DNA from: a virus
IMG/VR virus record: IMGVR_UViG_3300025664_000001
Span: 1-64,000 of that record
Direction: 5' to 3' (one strand)
Length of the DNA: 64,000 nt
This document shows positions 43,196-52,973 of the stretch, piece after piece. The position numbers were made by a program, and so were the translations under genes. The notes under the pieces were generated by a model. The model did not search any database and was not told the origin of the DNA. It was given only the letters and a program-made list of their open reading frames with translations. Each line of letters starts with the position of its first letter. Within the stretch, counting starts at the first letter, position 1.

Positions 43196-43521
43196 CGGAA
43201 CGCCTTCTCTGGGAGTTGCGGTTCCATAAGGAACACTTCTCCCTCGTTGTGGGGGAGGCGAAGGGGCGTGAACCGCCCGCATGGTTTGTGAACCAGCCCG
43301 CCGTTGACCCGGTGGGCCGGTTTTACATTGACTCGTTCACGGAGTTGAGCACTGACCGGGCCGGCCCGGGCCAGCTTATCCCGCGTTGGAGCTTGGCCGA
43401 CTTTGCCGAGAAAGCTGGGCTAGACTGTGATGCGGCCCGAATCTTTGGGTCTGTTATCCGCCGTCTTGATCTAGCCTATCTGGACTGGGTCAAGGCTCAG
43501 CAACCTCCGCCGCCGAGTTAG
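42758..43521 (+). CDS. Tail assembly chaperone, frameshifted long form
   Basis: A -1 shift at 43186-43192 joins the short form to the frame ending at 43521 (HKEHFSLVVGEAKGREPPAWF...), giving about 254 residues. The 3' part has no convincing start of its own, only TTG 43216. This matches the G/GT arrangement of lambda-like siphophages. Confidence 0.8.
43186..43192 (+). other. Programmed -1 ribosomal frameshift site A-AAA-AAC
   Basis: The heptamer lies in the right codon register (CTA-AAA-AAC, then TAA), a perfect X-XXY-YYZ slippery site immediately before the stop. The -1 frame continues open to 43521. Confidence 0.85.
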
Positions 43522-43524
43522 CCC

Positions 43525-46422
43525 GTGACCGACTATAACCTGACCGTCAAGGCCGATGTGTCCGCGGCGACTGCGTCCGTCGCGGAACTCAACGACCAGA
43601 TTGAAGGGCTTGCCACGTCCTCTGACGCGGCGGGCGAGTCTGCGTCGGCCATTGGCGCCAACCTCGCGCAATCGGCCTCTGAAGCTACCCCCGCGGTCTC
43701 TGCCGTCAACGACGGCGTCGCCAAGCTCTCCCAGTCTCTTCAGAGCATGCAACAGTTCGCCGGGCAGGCGTTCGCCTTTGTCGGGGTGAGCCTTGGCGTC
43801 GATGCGCTGATTCACATGAACGACGCCGCGATCACGGCGTCGAATGCTTTGCACTCGTTGACTAACTCGACCGAAGCATACAATCAGGTCAGCAAAGATT
43901 TGCTGGGCATCGCTGATCAATCGCGTCAGAGTTTCGACGGCGTCGTGAGTCTTTACCAGCGGGTAGACAACGCGACGCAAGGGATGCACGTCTCGTCGAG
44001 CAACTTGCTGCTGATCACCCAGACCCTTACGGAAGCCCTGTCGCTTAGCGGCCAGTCGGCCGAGGGCGGCGGCCGAGCGATCTTGGGGCTGACTCTTGCT
44101 ATGCAAGGTGGCGCGGCGGGTGGCGCTCGCTTGGGACTGACCCTTCAGCGTTTCCAACCGTTGCTTGCGGCCATGGAAGAGTCTTCGCACAAGACCGCGG
44201 CCGAGCTTAGTAAGCTCGTTGGGCCGGAGCTAATCACGGCCATTGAGAAAGCGTCTGGCGCCCTCAACGATGCTTTTGTCGCCGGGTTCATTCCGGTCAA
44301 TCAGGCGATGACGGTTTTCAAAAACAATTTCGCGGATGCGTTCACGGACCTTGGCAACAAGACGGGGGCTTTTCAGGCGTTGTCGGACGTGATCATTGTC
44401 CTTGCGAATCATATGTCCATCGTCTTGCCGATTATTCTCGCGCTCGGCGGAGCGTTGGCAACACTGACCATCGTGGCGGGTGTCTCGACGGCGTTCGATG
44501 TTCTGTCCACCGCGGCTACCGCCTTGAAGGACACGTTCTGGGCACTCAACGCTTCGCTGCTCGCGAACCCGTTCGTTCTTATTGCCGCTGGTCTCACGCT
44601 TCTTATTCTTGCCATCCCTAACCTGTCGGGTGCAGTCGAAACTTTGCTCGGGTGGTTCAAAGAACTCGGGGATTGGTTCGACAACAACATCTTGCCCGGC
44701 CTCAAGCTTATCGCCCAAGGCTTCGGCTACTTCATTCAGATTTTGATTCCCGGCATAAACATTCTGAGGGACGTGGTCAACCTTCTCGCCTACCTCACGG
44801 GGAACATCAAGGACAACGTGGAAGCGCTTGGCAAGGGGGCTACCGGGTTCACTCAGTTTGGCGACGCTGCCGGGCACGCCATGGCCTCGCTTAACGCGCT
44901 GACCAAAGCTCAAACGGCCACGACTACGGCCACGACGAATCAGACCGCGGCTAACCACGGCCTGACGACCGGAATGAACGGAGACCAATACTACATCGAT
45001 CAGTACGGCAAGTGGCAGGAGACTCTTGCGAGTCAGATCAACGATACGAACAAGGCTTTGGCGGCGCAGATTAAGCTCGACGCCGCGCTCGCCGCCGCTG
45101 CCAAGGAGTCGAACGTTGGGGCTTCTGTTCTTTCGCTCCAGTCGGGCAACAGCTACGTCAACACGTACGAAGGGGAGTACAGCGGCTTTGCGTCTGGCGG
45201 CAACATGCCGGCGGGGCAGATCGCCATGGTGGGCGAGAACGGCCCCGAGCTTATCGTTCCCTCGACGAGCGGCATCGTCGTGCCGGCGACCACGACCGAA
45301 ACGATTATGAAGCTGGCGAAGACGCTGGCCTCGACGATCTTCGCGCAGAACACTAGCACTCTCGATCCGATCACGGGACTGCCTACTGGCCTGACGCCCG
45401 CGGGCTCCAGCGCGTATCAGGCTGGCAACTCTACCTTTGCTCAGCTTGGCGCACTACAGAATGTTTTCGGTGGCGGCTTTGGCAACGGCACCGGAGCGTC
45501 CGGCGCCGCAGGCGGCCCGAACATTGGCACGCCTGACATTCTGCCGAAGGATTCTACGTACACTGTTTCGCAACTCTCGACCGCGTTTGCGAACAGCCTC
45601 TTCCAGACGGAAGCCAACGAAGTCAATCTTGGCGTGCAGGCCGGGCAGATCACGGGCGCGCAGGGGACGGCCATCTCTCAAGTGCTGAGTGAATCCATCG
45701 CGGACTGGCAGACCTATCAGGCCAAAGGCCCCGATCTGACGGGTCTCTACGCCGGGAGCAACGGCTTTTACGGCTACTTCAAGGACGTGCGGAAAATGAT
45801 CAGCCAATACTCGTGGCTGAAGAACTTCGTCGGTCAAGCGTTCGGCGCGCAATTCGCTGCCGGCATCATGGACCCGGCGCCGGTTACGGCAACCAGTTCG
45901 AGCACCGCCGGCACTTCTTCTGGGGTGTCCGACTCCGTGTCCGGGGCGCAGGCAACTCTTGCTGCCCACATTGCGGACGGTTCGTGGCAGTGGAGCAATA
46001 CCACCGCTCTCATGCCGAACGGCCTCGATATTCGCGAAGTGTTGCAGGTGAAAGAATCCATCGGCGGCACTCCGCAATGGGTTGACGCGCACGACGTTGG
46101 CTTGTATCAATACGATCAGTTCGCCCCGTCCCCCGGCTTCGTAGTGACGAACGCCGGCAAGTTTGCGACCGGCGGCCAGTTCAACGTCGGCGGAGCGGGC
46201 GGCACGGACAGTCAGCTTGTGCAGTTCCTTGCGTCGCCCGACGAGACGGTGACGGTGCAGACCCCTTCCCAGCGTAAGAGCATGGCGGAGGCCACCGCTG
46301 GCGTCACTGTGAACATGACCATCAACACCCCGGACGCGAATAGCTTCGGCAAGAGCCAGACCCAGATCATCAACAGTCTGAAAATTCAACTCGATCAGAT
46401 CACCGCGCGAGTGAACCAGTAA
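43525..46422 (+). CDS. Tail tape measure protein
   Basis: 965 residues, which sets tail length (by the usual rule about 0.15 nm per residue, near 145 nm). Helical Ala/Ser/Gln-rich N-terminal region, hydrophobic segments about residues 285-365 (IVLPIILALGGALATLTIV, FVLIAAGLTLLILAIPN), and the common SGGNMPAGQIAMVGENGPELIVPS near 555-580. GTG 43525; stop overlaps next ATG (TAATG). Confidence 0.9.
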   Translation: MTDYNLTVKADVSAATASVAELNDQIEGLATSSDAAGESASAIGANLAQSASEATPAVSAVNDGVAKLSQSLQSMQQFAGQAFAFVGVSLGVDALIHMNDAAITASNALHSLTNSTEAYNQVSKDLLGIADQSRQSFDGVVSLYQRVDNATQGMHVSSSNLLLITQTLTEALSLSGQSAEGGGRAILGLTLAMQGGAAGGARLGLTLQRFQPLLAAMEESSHKTAAELSKLVGPELITAIEKASGALNDAFVAGFIPVNQAMTVFKNNFADAFTDLGNKTGAFQALSDVIIVLANHMSIVLPIILALGGALATLTIVAGVSTAFDVLSTAATALKDTFWALNASLLANPFVLIAAGLTLLILAIPNLSGAVETLLGWFKELGDWFDNNILPGLKLIAQGFGYFIQILIPGINILRDVVNLLAYLTGNIKDNVEALGKGATGFTQFGDAAGHAMASLNALTKAQTATTTATTNQTAANHGLTTGMNGDQYYIDQYGKWQETLASQINDTNKALAAQIKLDAALAAAAKESNVGASVLSLQSGNSYVNTYEGEYSGFASGGNMPAGQIAMVGENGPELIVPSTSGIVVPATTTETIMKLAKTLASTIFAQNTSTLDPITGLPTGLTPAGSSAYQAGNSTFAQLGALQNVFGGGFGNGTGASGAAGGPNIGTPDILPKDSTYTVSQLSTAFANSLFQTEANEVNLGVQAGQITGAQGTAISQVLSESIADWQTYQAKGPDLTGLYAGSNGFYGYFKDVRKMISQYSWLKNFVGQAFGAQFAAGIMDPAPVTATSSSTAGTSSGVSDSVSGAQATLAAHIADGSWQWSNTTALMPNGLDIREVLQVKESIGGTPQWVDAHDVGLYQYDQFAPSPGFVVTNAGKFATGGQFNVGGAGGTDSQLVQFLASPDETVTVQTPSQRKSMAEATAGVTVNMTINTPDANSFGKSQTQIINSLKIQLDQITARVNQ

Positions 46423-47444
46423 TGACCGACTCATCCTTCCATGATATCCGCCTGCCCGACGACGTTGAGCAAGGCGCGCAGGGCGGCCCGAGCTTCCTGA
46501 CGACCGTTGTTGCCATGGGTGGCGGCGACGAGCAGCGGAACGCTGAGTGGTCGGCCGCGCGCTTGTCGTGGGATATTGCCTACGGCATCCGCACGAAAGA
46601 CCTGTTCGAAACCACCATCGCGTTTTTCCGGGCGCGTAAGGGGCGGCTGCATGGGTTCCGCTTCCGCGATTGGTCCGACTTCGAGTCGGCTCCGGCCCCG
46701 GGCGAGACGCTTGGCGTCGGTGTGGATGCGGTCGCGGCCACCGGCCTGCTCACCTTCACGGCCGAACCGCTCAACAACGAGACCGTCGTCATCGGGGCGA
46801 CGACCTACACGTTCAAGACGACTCTGACCGGCGCCGCGAACGAAGTTCTGCGTGGCGCTTCCGCAGCGACTTCGTGCGCGAACCTGATCGCCGCCGTCAC
46901 GGCCGGCGCGGGTATTGGCACGACCTACGGCACCGGCACCACGGCGAACGCGACGGCGACGGCGTCGGCTGGCGCGGGAACCACGGTCGTTGTCACTGCC
47001 CTCACCGCGGGCGTGGCGGGCAACAGCATCGTGACGACCGAGACTTCGACGGTCGGTTCGTTCGCAGCGGCGACGCTGCTCGGCGGCTTGGAAAAGCTGC
47101 GCCTGTTCCAACTGATCAAGACCTACGAGGATTCGGAAGGGTCCGACGTGCGCGTCATCACGCGCCCCGTGGACGTGGACCCTGACACTTCGCTTCACAC
47201 GATCTTCGTCTATGTCAACGGTGTGCTGAAGACTGAGACGACGGACTGGGTGCTGGCGGATGGCGGCATCATCAACTTCAACACGAGCCACGAGCCCGCG
47301 GCCGGGGCGACCGTGTCGGCGGTGTTCGAATTCGACGTTCCTGTCCGCTTCGATGTGGACAAAATGAGCGTGTCTCTGATGTGGTATAATGCCGGCGCGA
47401 TCAATTCGCTCCCGATCATAGAACTTCGCGACGAGGCATTCTAA
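46422..47444 (+). CDS. Distal tail protein, DUF2460 family, with inserted Ig-like domain
   Basis: 340 residues. First 95 residues (RNAEWSAARLSWDIAYGI, FFRARKGRLHGFRFRDWSDF) and the C-terminal part (RLFQLIKTYE...) are DUF2460, found in gene transfer agent and siphophage tail tips. The usual protein is near 210 residues; the extra 98-225 segment (ETVVIGATTYTF ... VVVTALTAGVAGNSI ... LLGGLE) is the same domain as in the tail tube protein. Confidence 0.85.
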   Translation: MTDSSFHDIRLPDDVEQGAQGGPSFLTTVVAMGGGDEQRNAEWSAARLSWDIAYGIRTKDLFETTIAFFRARKGRLHGFRFRDWSDFESAPAPGETLGVGVDAVAATGLLTFTAEPLNNETVVIGATTYTFKTTLTGAANEVLRGASAATSCANLIAAVTAGAGIGTTYGTGTTANATATASAGAGTTVVVTALTAGVAGNSIVTTETSTVGSFAAATLLGGLEKLRLFQLIKTYEDSEGSDVRVITRPVDVDPDTSLHTIFVYVNGVLKTETTDWVLADGGIINFNTSHEPAAGATVSAVFEFDVPVRFDVDKMSVSLMWYNAGAINSLPIIELRDEAF

Positions 47445-48655
47445 TGCGCACGGCCAGCGGCACGCTTGGCACGCTGATGCAGACTGAGGCGCTGCATCTC
47501 GCGCGCCTTTGGATCATCACTCGTATCGATGGCACCGTGCTCTACCTCACCGACCATGACAAGGATATTCCCGAGGGCGGCCATGTCTTCAAGCACTCGG
47601 GCTTTACCTCGTCGGCGGTCCTGTCCGCGTCTGACCAGACGGTGATTCAGGGCATGACGATGACTGTGCTTTTCGCCACCGACCAGTTCACCATCGAAGA
47701 CTGCAACGGCCATCGCTACGATGGCTCGGCCAGCCTCTTGCGCATTGTCGATTGGACGAACCCGGATGCCGGTAGCATGACGATCTTCGGCGGCACCATC
47801 ACGCGCTCGGAAGTTAAGGGCGAGAAGCAGGTGGCGCTAGAAGTCGATGGGCTCATGTCTGCCAACCGGCAGATCAACGTTGAATCGTATGGCTCGATGT
47901 GCCGCGCCAATCTCGGGGACTCGCGTTGCAAGTTCGATATCAACTCGCTGAAGGCAACCTTCACCGTCGCCACCGTTGTCAACGCGCTGGAATTCACGAC
48001 GGTCGAACTCAATCAGGCTGACTTCTATTGGAACCTCGGGGTGCTGCAAATCACGTCCGGCCCTAACGAGGGCATGTCGGTGGAAGTGCGCAACTCGACG
48101 AGCGTGACGAAGGACATTGAAGTCTACGTTCCGCTCCCGTTCGATCTTCAGCCCGGGGACACTGGCAACATCTGGCCCGGGTGTGACAAGTCGTTCGTGA
48201 TGTGCCACGACCGTTATAACAACGTAGTCAACATTCGAGCCGAGCCGCAATTCCAGAACCCGGCGAGCGGCGTCACGGTCTCGGTTGATGGTACGGGCTC
48301 GGGCACGGGCTCGGGCTCGACCGCAAGCGTCCCGCTCCTGAATTTCTTGGCGACGATCATCTGCACGGAGCTTAACGCTCAGTGCTTGATTGAAACGAAG
48401 CTCTACGCAGCCGACCGTGAGTATGGCCGCAAGCTGGCGCTGGAGTATCCGTGGACTTACGCCGGCTACATGCTCTGGGCGACCCCTGTCGTCAAGCTCA
48501 TGCGCAAGTCCTATCGCTTCACCCAGTTCGTCGCATGGGTTGGCATGCCGATCATTCGCGAGATGGCGGGTGAGCATAGCAGGTACGGCTCCGTCGGGCT
48601 GAAGCTCGGCCGGGCGTTCTCGACGATGCTCGCTTGGCTCGTGCTCAGGGACTAG
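47444..48655 (+). CDS. Tail hub protein, DUF2163 family, with C-terminal extension
   Basis: 403 residues. LARLWIITRIDGTVLYLTDHD, DWTNPDAGSMTIFGG, SYGSMCRANLGDSRCKFD and WPGCDKSFVMCHDRYNNVVNI are DUF2163/BR0599 hallmarks. Residues about 305-403 after a GTGSGTGSGS linker form an extra domain with hydrophobic helices (YMLWATPVVKLMR), unusual for the family. Start overlaps the preceding stop. Confidence 0.8.
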   Translation: MRTASGTLGTLMQTEALHLARLWIITRIDGTVLYLTDHDKDIPEGGHVFKHSGFTSSAVLSASDQTVIQGMTMTVLFATDQFTIEDCNGHRYDGSASLLRIVDWTNPDAGSMTIFGGTITRSEVKGEKQVALEVDGLMSANRQINVESYGSMCRANLGDSRCKFDINSLKATFTVATVVNALEFTTVELNQADFYWNLGVLQITSGPNEGMSVEVRNSTSVTKDIEVYVPLPFDLQPGDTGNIWPGCDKSFVMCHDRYNNVVNIRAEPQFQNPASGVTVSVDGTGSGTGSGSTASVPLLNFLATIICTELNAQCLIETKLYAADREYGRKLALEYPWTYAGYMLWATPVVKLMRKSYRFTQFVAWVGMPIIREMAGEHSRYGSVGLKLGRAFSTMLAWLVLRD

Positions 48656-48659
48656 CGCC

Positions 48660-51600
48660 ATGGTTACGACCGTCAACACTGGCATTGCAACCAACCCGGG
48701 CGTCGCGCAGGGCTCCTACGCGGCTGACCAGACGCAGTTCTATGGCTTGCCTATCCCCATTTCCTATGGGCGTCGGATGCAGGCCGGGGTGAATCTTTGG
48801 TCTGGTCCGCTGCGCGTCAACGGTTCGTCGCGTCTGATCGACTTCGCCGTTGGCTTCGGCAAGACGGGAGTGCCGGCCGCCGAACTTCTCAACACTGATC
48901 TGCTCCGCCTTTGGATTGAAGGCATCCTCGTCATCGACCGCACGTCGCTGACGGGGTCGAGCGTATCGGCCGGCCTCAACTTCACGCTCTACAATGGCGC
49001 GGAAAACCAGCTTCCCGACCCGGACATGATCGCCAATCTCGGCGCGGACAACACTCCCGCGTTCCGCGAGATGGTTTACATGGTCTTCAAGGATTTTCCG
49101 CTCGATCAGTACGGCCTCTTCCGCCTGCCGAACATGCGGGCCGAGCTTTCCGATATCACTAGCTCGCTCGCCGAAGTGCAACAGTTCACGCGACTGACCG
49201 GCGCGCTGGACGACCGTCAGAACTCTAGTTGCGTGGACTGGGAACTGATGCGGCTCTACACGTTCGCGTTCGATACGACTGTGCTCGGCACGCCGGACGT
49301 TCCGGCAACCTACATCACTGTCTACGATCTGACGACCGGGCAGATGGTTTCTCAGAGTCTTGTTAAGGCCGAGAATAGCTTTGATCCCTTCTTCGGCATC
49401 GGCTTCCCCGCGGGCGGCTTCTGCTATCCGCTTAAGGGCTCGGGCCGCGGCTACCTCGTTCTCAAGCAGTTCAATGCCAACACCGACCCTCTCGTTGTGA
49501 TCGATCCGATTGCGGGAACCGTGGTCGGGCATTTCGGTGAGGCCAGCATAGCGCTGGAAAACACGGCGGATGGTTTTGTCGCCGTGTACTATGCCGACGG
49601 TGTGCAGTTGACGAACGATCTTGCCATCGATGGCAGTGTCATCCCGAACATTCATGCATCGGAAATTCTTGTGACCGGCTCGCTCTTCACGGATTTGGGC
49701 ATGCTGGAGATTGATGCCAGCAGCGCGCTCTCGGTCTACAATCTGGGCACTACCCTCGACGCGAACATCAAGGGCATCAAGTCCGGTGAGCCTCTGGCTA
49801 TCGACGGGGAGCCCACGGACGCTTCGTCTGTCGCTTACGTCGCGACCGACAAGCTTTGGCGCGTGCAGGTGAACCGCCAGTACCATGAGACCGTTTACAC
49901 CACCGGCACTCAGGACGCGAACGGCAATTACAACTACTCGATCACGAACAACATTTCGGCGAGTCAGTTCTACACGCCGAACGGCGGCAACATCAATTAT
50001 ATATTTGTGGACAAACCCTCCGCCGAAGTGATCGTGTTCTACACTCACGACGATCAGGATTTCGTTGCGCGCGTGAAGCACCCTAACGCGGGCAAGCTAT
50101 TCGGGAAGATTTCCAAGGACGTGCAGACTGATACTCAAGTGGGCATCGTGCTCTACGAAGAGATTGCGCTCCCGTGCGCTCTGCCCAATGGTAGCAAGCC
50201 CGGCTGGGATATGTCGGATACCCGTGCGAACACTCTTGGATGGTCCGGGCTCGATGTTCTTGGTCACGAAATCTTTTGCATCCTCAATCTGAAGACCGGA
50301 ACGTTCGTCACGTATCCGTTCACGACGTGGCGCTTCTCCGGCGACACCGTGAATCAAGTCGGCGATATCAACGCGCATAGCATTGGGTCCGTGTGGTCGA
50401 GCACGGGGAACTACCTGCTCACCTACGGCAACGTTGACACGTTCGGCTATGGCAAGGTCTACCCGGGCCGCGCTCCCGACGACGAGTACAATCTGTCCGA
50501 CTTGCTCCGCTGGTACGCGCTGGGCGCCGGCTTCGCGCCGGACCAGATCGTCGTCTCTGGCATCGACGACCTTGTCATCGGCAGCATCATAGAACAGCAA
50601 ATTCCGTTCTGGACCATGCTGGGCGATATCGCGAGCCTCTACTCGTTTCAGGTTTTTGAATCGGAAGGCGCCATCAAGTTCACGCGCAACTCCGTCGGCG
50701 AAGCGCTCGTCATCGCCGCGACGCTCGAAGCCTCGAAAGACTTGGCATGGGTCAACAATGACCCGGCGAGCGACTCCCGCATGCTACTCGACGCTAAACA
50801 GAACGCCGGGACGCTGCCGCCGTCGAAGGTCATCCTGACCTACCTCAACTTCAACGCTGACTATTCGACTGACACCGTCTATTCGTCGCGCACGACGTTC
50901 CCGGTTGAGACCACGCAGCAAGGCAGCACGCAGAACTTCGCCGTGCCGCTCGTGCTGACTCCGTCCGAAGCGCTCGTGCGGCTGACGAAGGCCCTGTACA
51001 ATCTCTGGACGAGCCAAGATCAGATTTCGTTCCGCGTGCCGCCGCGTCTCATGGGGCTGGAGCCCGCCGACGTGGTCAAGATCATCACGGACGTTGCTAC
51101 CTACCTCCTGATGATCACCGAAGATTCCATCAACGCCGACTATTCGTCGTCGATGCTCTCTGTTCCGTACACCATCGACAACACGATCACGAGTCTTGCC
51201 GCCGAGACCGCCATCCACGCGACAACGAGCGTCGCCGGGCTCGCCTATTCGATGACGTGGGTGTTCGATATCGAGCAACTTTACTTCGCCGGTCAGACCA
51301 GCACGCTCGTCCCCGTCCTTACGAAAGTGACCGGCCTCGGGCAGTTCGGATGGACGGGCGGCTCGGAATTCTTCTCTGTCAACGGGCAGGACTTTCCGCG
51401 CGCCTACCGGACCACTTTGGAGCCGGCGTTCGCAGGACGTGTTGTGGGCCTGCCGACGAACCCGGCCATGGCGCCGTTCATCGACGACGTGAACCTGATG
51501 ACAGTGACGCGCACCCATGGCTCGGGCAGCAACCTCGCGGCTATCAGCACGACGGACTTCCTCAACGGCGGGAACGTCGCGCTGTATGGCGACACTGGGC

Positions 51601-52214
51601 GTTGGGAGTGGATTCAGTTTCGTGACGTGACGGTGAACGACGATCAGAGCATCACGCTCGGGTACATCATGCGCGGCCTGCGTGGGTCTGAAGACGCCAT
51701 GGCTCTGCATCACCCCAGCGACCGCCTCTACATACCGTTCTATTACACCGACCTAGTCCCGGTGCTCGTGGACAACTCGTCGCGAGGCAGCTTTGTCTTT
51801 TACGAAGCCGTTGGCGACCGGCTCAATCAAGCCGACGAGCCGATCATTCCGGTGACGTTCTTGGGCAACGCAGGTAAGTGCTTCGCGCCGGCTACGCTGG
51901 CTGCTGCCAAGTCGGGCTCAGACGCGGTCCTGACGTGGAACGCGCGCACCCGTTTGAACGACGACACCCTGCACGATAGCGACGGCAACACTACGCTTGA
52001 GACCGCCGAGCTTTACGACGTGGAAATCATCGACCCCGGCTCGGGCCTCGTTGTACGTACGGTGACGGGCCTCACTTCGGCGACGTATACTTACACGTCG
52101 GCTCAACAGACGACCGACCTTGGCGGCGTGCTCGCGAACGTCACCTTCCGGGTCTACCAGATCAACTACCTCGGCCGCGGGTTCGCCGGCCAGCGCGCTT
52201 GTGACGTGCTCTAG
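48660..52214 (+). CDS. Tail tip / central hub protein, phage-tail_3-like
   Basis: 1184 residues. N-terminus (QFYGLPIPISYGRR, FAVGFGKTGVPAAELLNTDLLRLWIEG) and the segment DPDMIANLGADNTPAFREMVYMVFKDFPLDQYG match the large host-contact hub of alphaproteobacterial siphophages and gene transfer agents. Ends in a fibronectin-like domain (LTWNARTRLNDDTLHD ... YTYTSAQQTT). Probably carries receptor-binding determinants. ATG 48660 has no strong ribosome site and is coupled to the previous stop. Confidence 0.85.
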   Translation: MVTTVNTGIATNPGVAQGSYAADQTQFYGLPIPISYGRRMQAGVNLWSGPLRVNGSSRLIDFAVGFGKTGVPAAELLNTDLLRLWIEGILVIDRTSLTGSSVSAGLNFTLYNGAENQLPDPDMIANLGADNTPAFREMVYMVFKDFPLDQYGLFRLPNMRAELSDITSSLAEVQQFTRLTGALDDRQNSSCVDWELMRLYTFAFDTTVLGTPDVPATYITVYDLTTGQMVSQSLVKAENSFDPFFGIGFPAGGFCYPLKGSGRGYLVLKQFNANTDPLVVIDPIAGTVVGHFGEASIALENTADGFVAVYYADGVQLTNDLAIDGSVIPNIHASEILVTGSLFTDLGMLEIDASSALSVYNLGTTLDANIKGIKSGEPLAIDGEPTDASSVAYVATDKLWRVQVNRQYHETVYTTGTQDANGNYNYSITNNISASQFYTPNGGNINYIFVDKPSAEVIVFYTHDDQDFVARVKHPNAGKLFGKISKDVQTDTQVGIVLYEEIALPCALPNGSKPGWDMSDTRANTLGWSGLDVLGHEIFCILNLKTGTFVTYPFTTWRFSGDTVNQVGDINAHSIGSVWSSTGNYLLTYGNVDTFGYGKVYPGRAPDDEYNLSDLLRWYALGAGFAPDQIVVSGIDDLVIGSIIEQQIPFWTMLGDIASLYSFQVFESEGAIKFTRNSVGEALVIAATLEASKDLAWVNNDPASDSRMLLDAKQNAGTLPPSKVILTYLNFNADYSTDTVYSSRTTFPVETTQQGSTQNFAVPLVLTPSEALVRLTKALYNLWTSQDQISFRVPPRLMGLEPADVVKIITDVATYLLMITEDSINADYSSSMLSVPYTIDNTITSLAAETAIHATTSVAGLAYSMTWVFDIEQLYFAGQTSTLVPVLTKVTGLGQFGWTGGSEFFSVNGQDFPRAYRTTLEPAFAGRVVGLPTNPAMAPFIDDVNLMTVTRTHGSGSNLAAISTTDFLNGGNVALYGDTGRWEWIQFRDVTVNDDQSITLGYIMRGLRGSEDAMALHHPSDRLYIPFYYTDLVPVLVDNSSRGSFVFYEAVGDRLNQADEPIIPVTFLGNAGKCFAPATLAAAKSGSDAVLTWNARTRLNDDTLHDSDGNTTLETAELYDVEIIDPGSGLVVRTVTGLTSATYTYTSAQQTTDLGGVLANVTFRVYQINYLGRGFAGQRACDVL

Positions 52215-52223
52215 GGAGCTACC

Positions 52224-52973
52224 ATGCCTAACTCGAATTATCTTGATATCGTCCCGCTGACGACCGGCCAGACGAACAAGGAAGCCTCGATCAATACCGG
52301 CTGGTCCGCGTTTGAGCAGGCGTGTAACCAGTTGTGCGATGTGGATTTGACTTCGGCCAGCCACACGCTCAGCGTGACCGAATTCACGCGCAACATTCTC
52401 TTCGATTGTCATGGCCACTCGGTCGCGCGCAACCTCGTCACGCCGGACCATGTCAACATCGGCAACCCGATCAATCGCTTGTTCGTGGTCAAGAACCGGG
52501 GCACGTCCTCTGGCGCCGTGACGGTCAAGAACGCGGCAGGCACTACCATCGTCGTCCCCATAGGCGCCGCGGCGCTGCTCTTCAACGATGGCACGAACAT
52601 CACCGCCGTTCTCTACGACTTGTCCGCGGCGGTCTTCCCGTTCGACGTGCCCGCGGAGTGGCGCGGCGTGCTGACGAACTCGTGCGTCATCCGGCAGTTC
52701 ATCGCGGTGCGTGCGTTCGAATTCGCGGCGGTCAACCTCGTCGGCTCGGAAGCCGCGGTGACTGTCAACCCGACCGCAACTATGACAATCACGTTCAACA
52801 AGAACGGAAGCCCGTTCGCCACGCTGGCCTATAGCACGTCGGGCGTGCCGACCTTCACCATGGCCTCGCCCACGTCCTTCGCCATCGGCGATACCTTCAG
52901 CGCAGTGGGGCAGGCCAGCGCGGACGCTACCGGCGCCGGAGCCTACTTCACGCTTCTTGGGGTCCGCCTCTAA
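52224..52973 (+). CDS. Tail fibre-like protein
   Basis: 249 residues: N-terminal TTGQTNKEASINTGWSAFEQ, typical of the DUF2793-type tail-attached head seen in alphaproteobacterial phages, then strands rich in Val/Thr/Ala ending TFSAVGQASADATGAGAYFTLLGVRL. TAATG overlap with the next gene. Confidence 0.65.
   Translation: MPNSNYLDIVPLTTGQTNKEASINTGWSAFEQACNQLCDVDLTSASHTLSVTEFTRNILFDCHGHSVARNLVTPDHVNIGNPINRLFVVKNRGTSSGAVTVKNAAGTTIVVPIGAAALLFNDGTNITAVLYDLSAAVFPFDVPAEWRGVLTNSCVIRQFIAVRAFEFAAVNLVGSEAAVTVNPTATMTITFNKNGSPFATLAYSTSGVPTFTMASPTSFAIGDTFSAVGQASADATGAGAYFTLLGVRL

Noticed and set aside
43216-43521. Separate gene for the second tail assembly protein
   Set aside because: Its only start is TTG without a ribosome site and it continues the -1 frame from a slippery heptamer.
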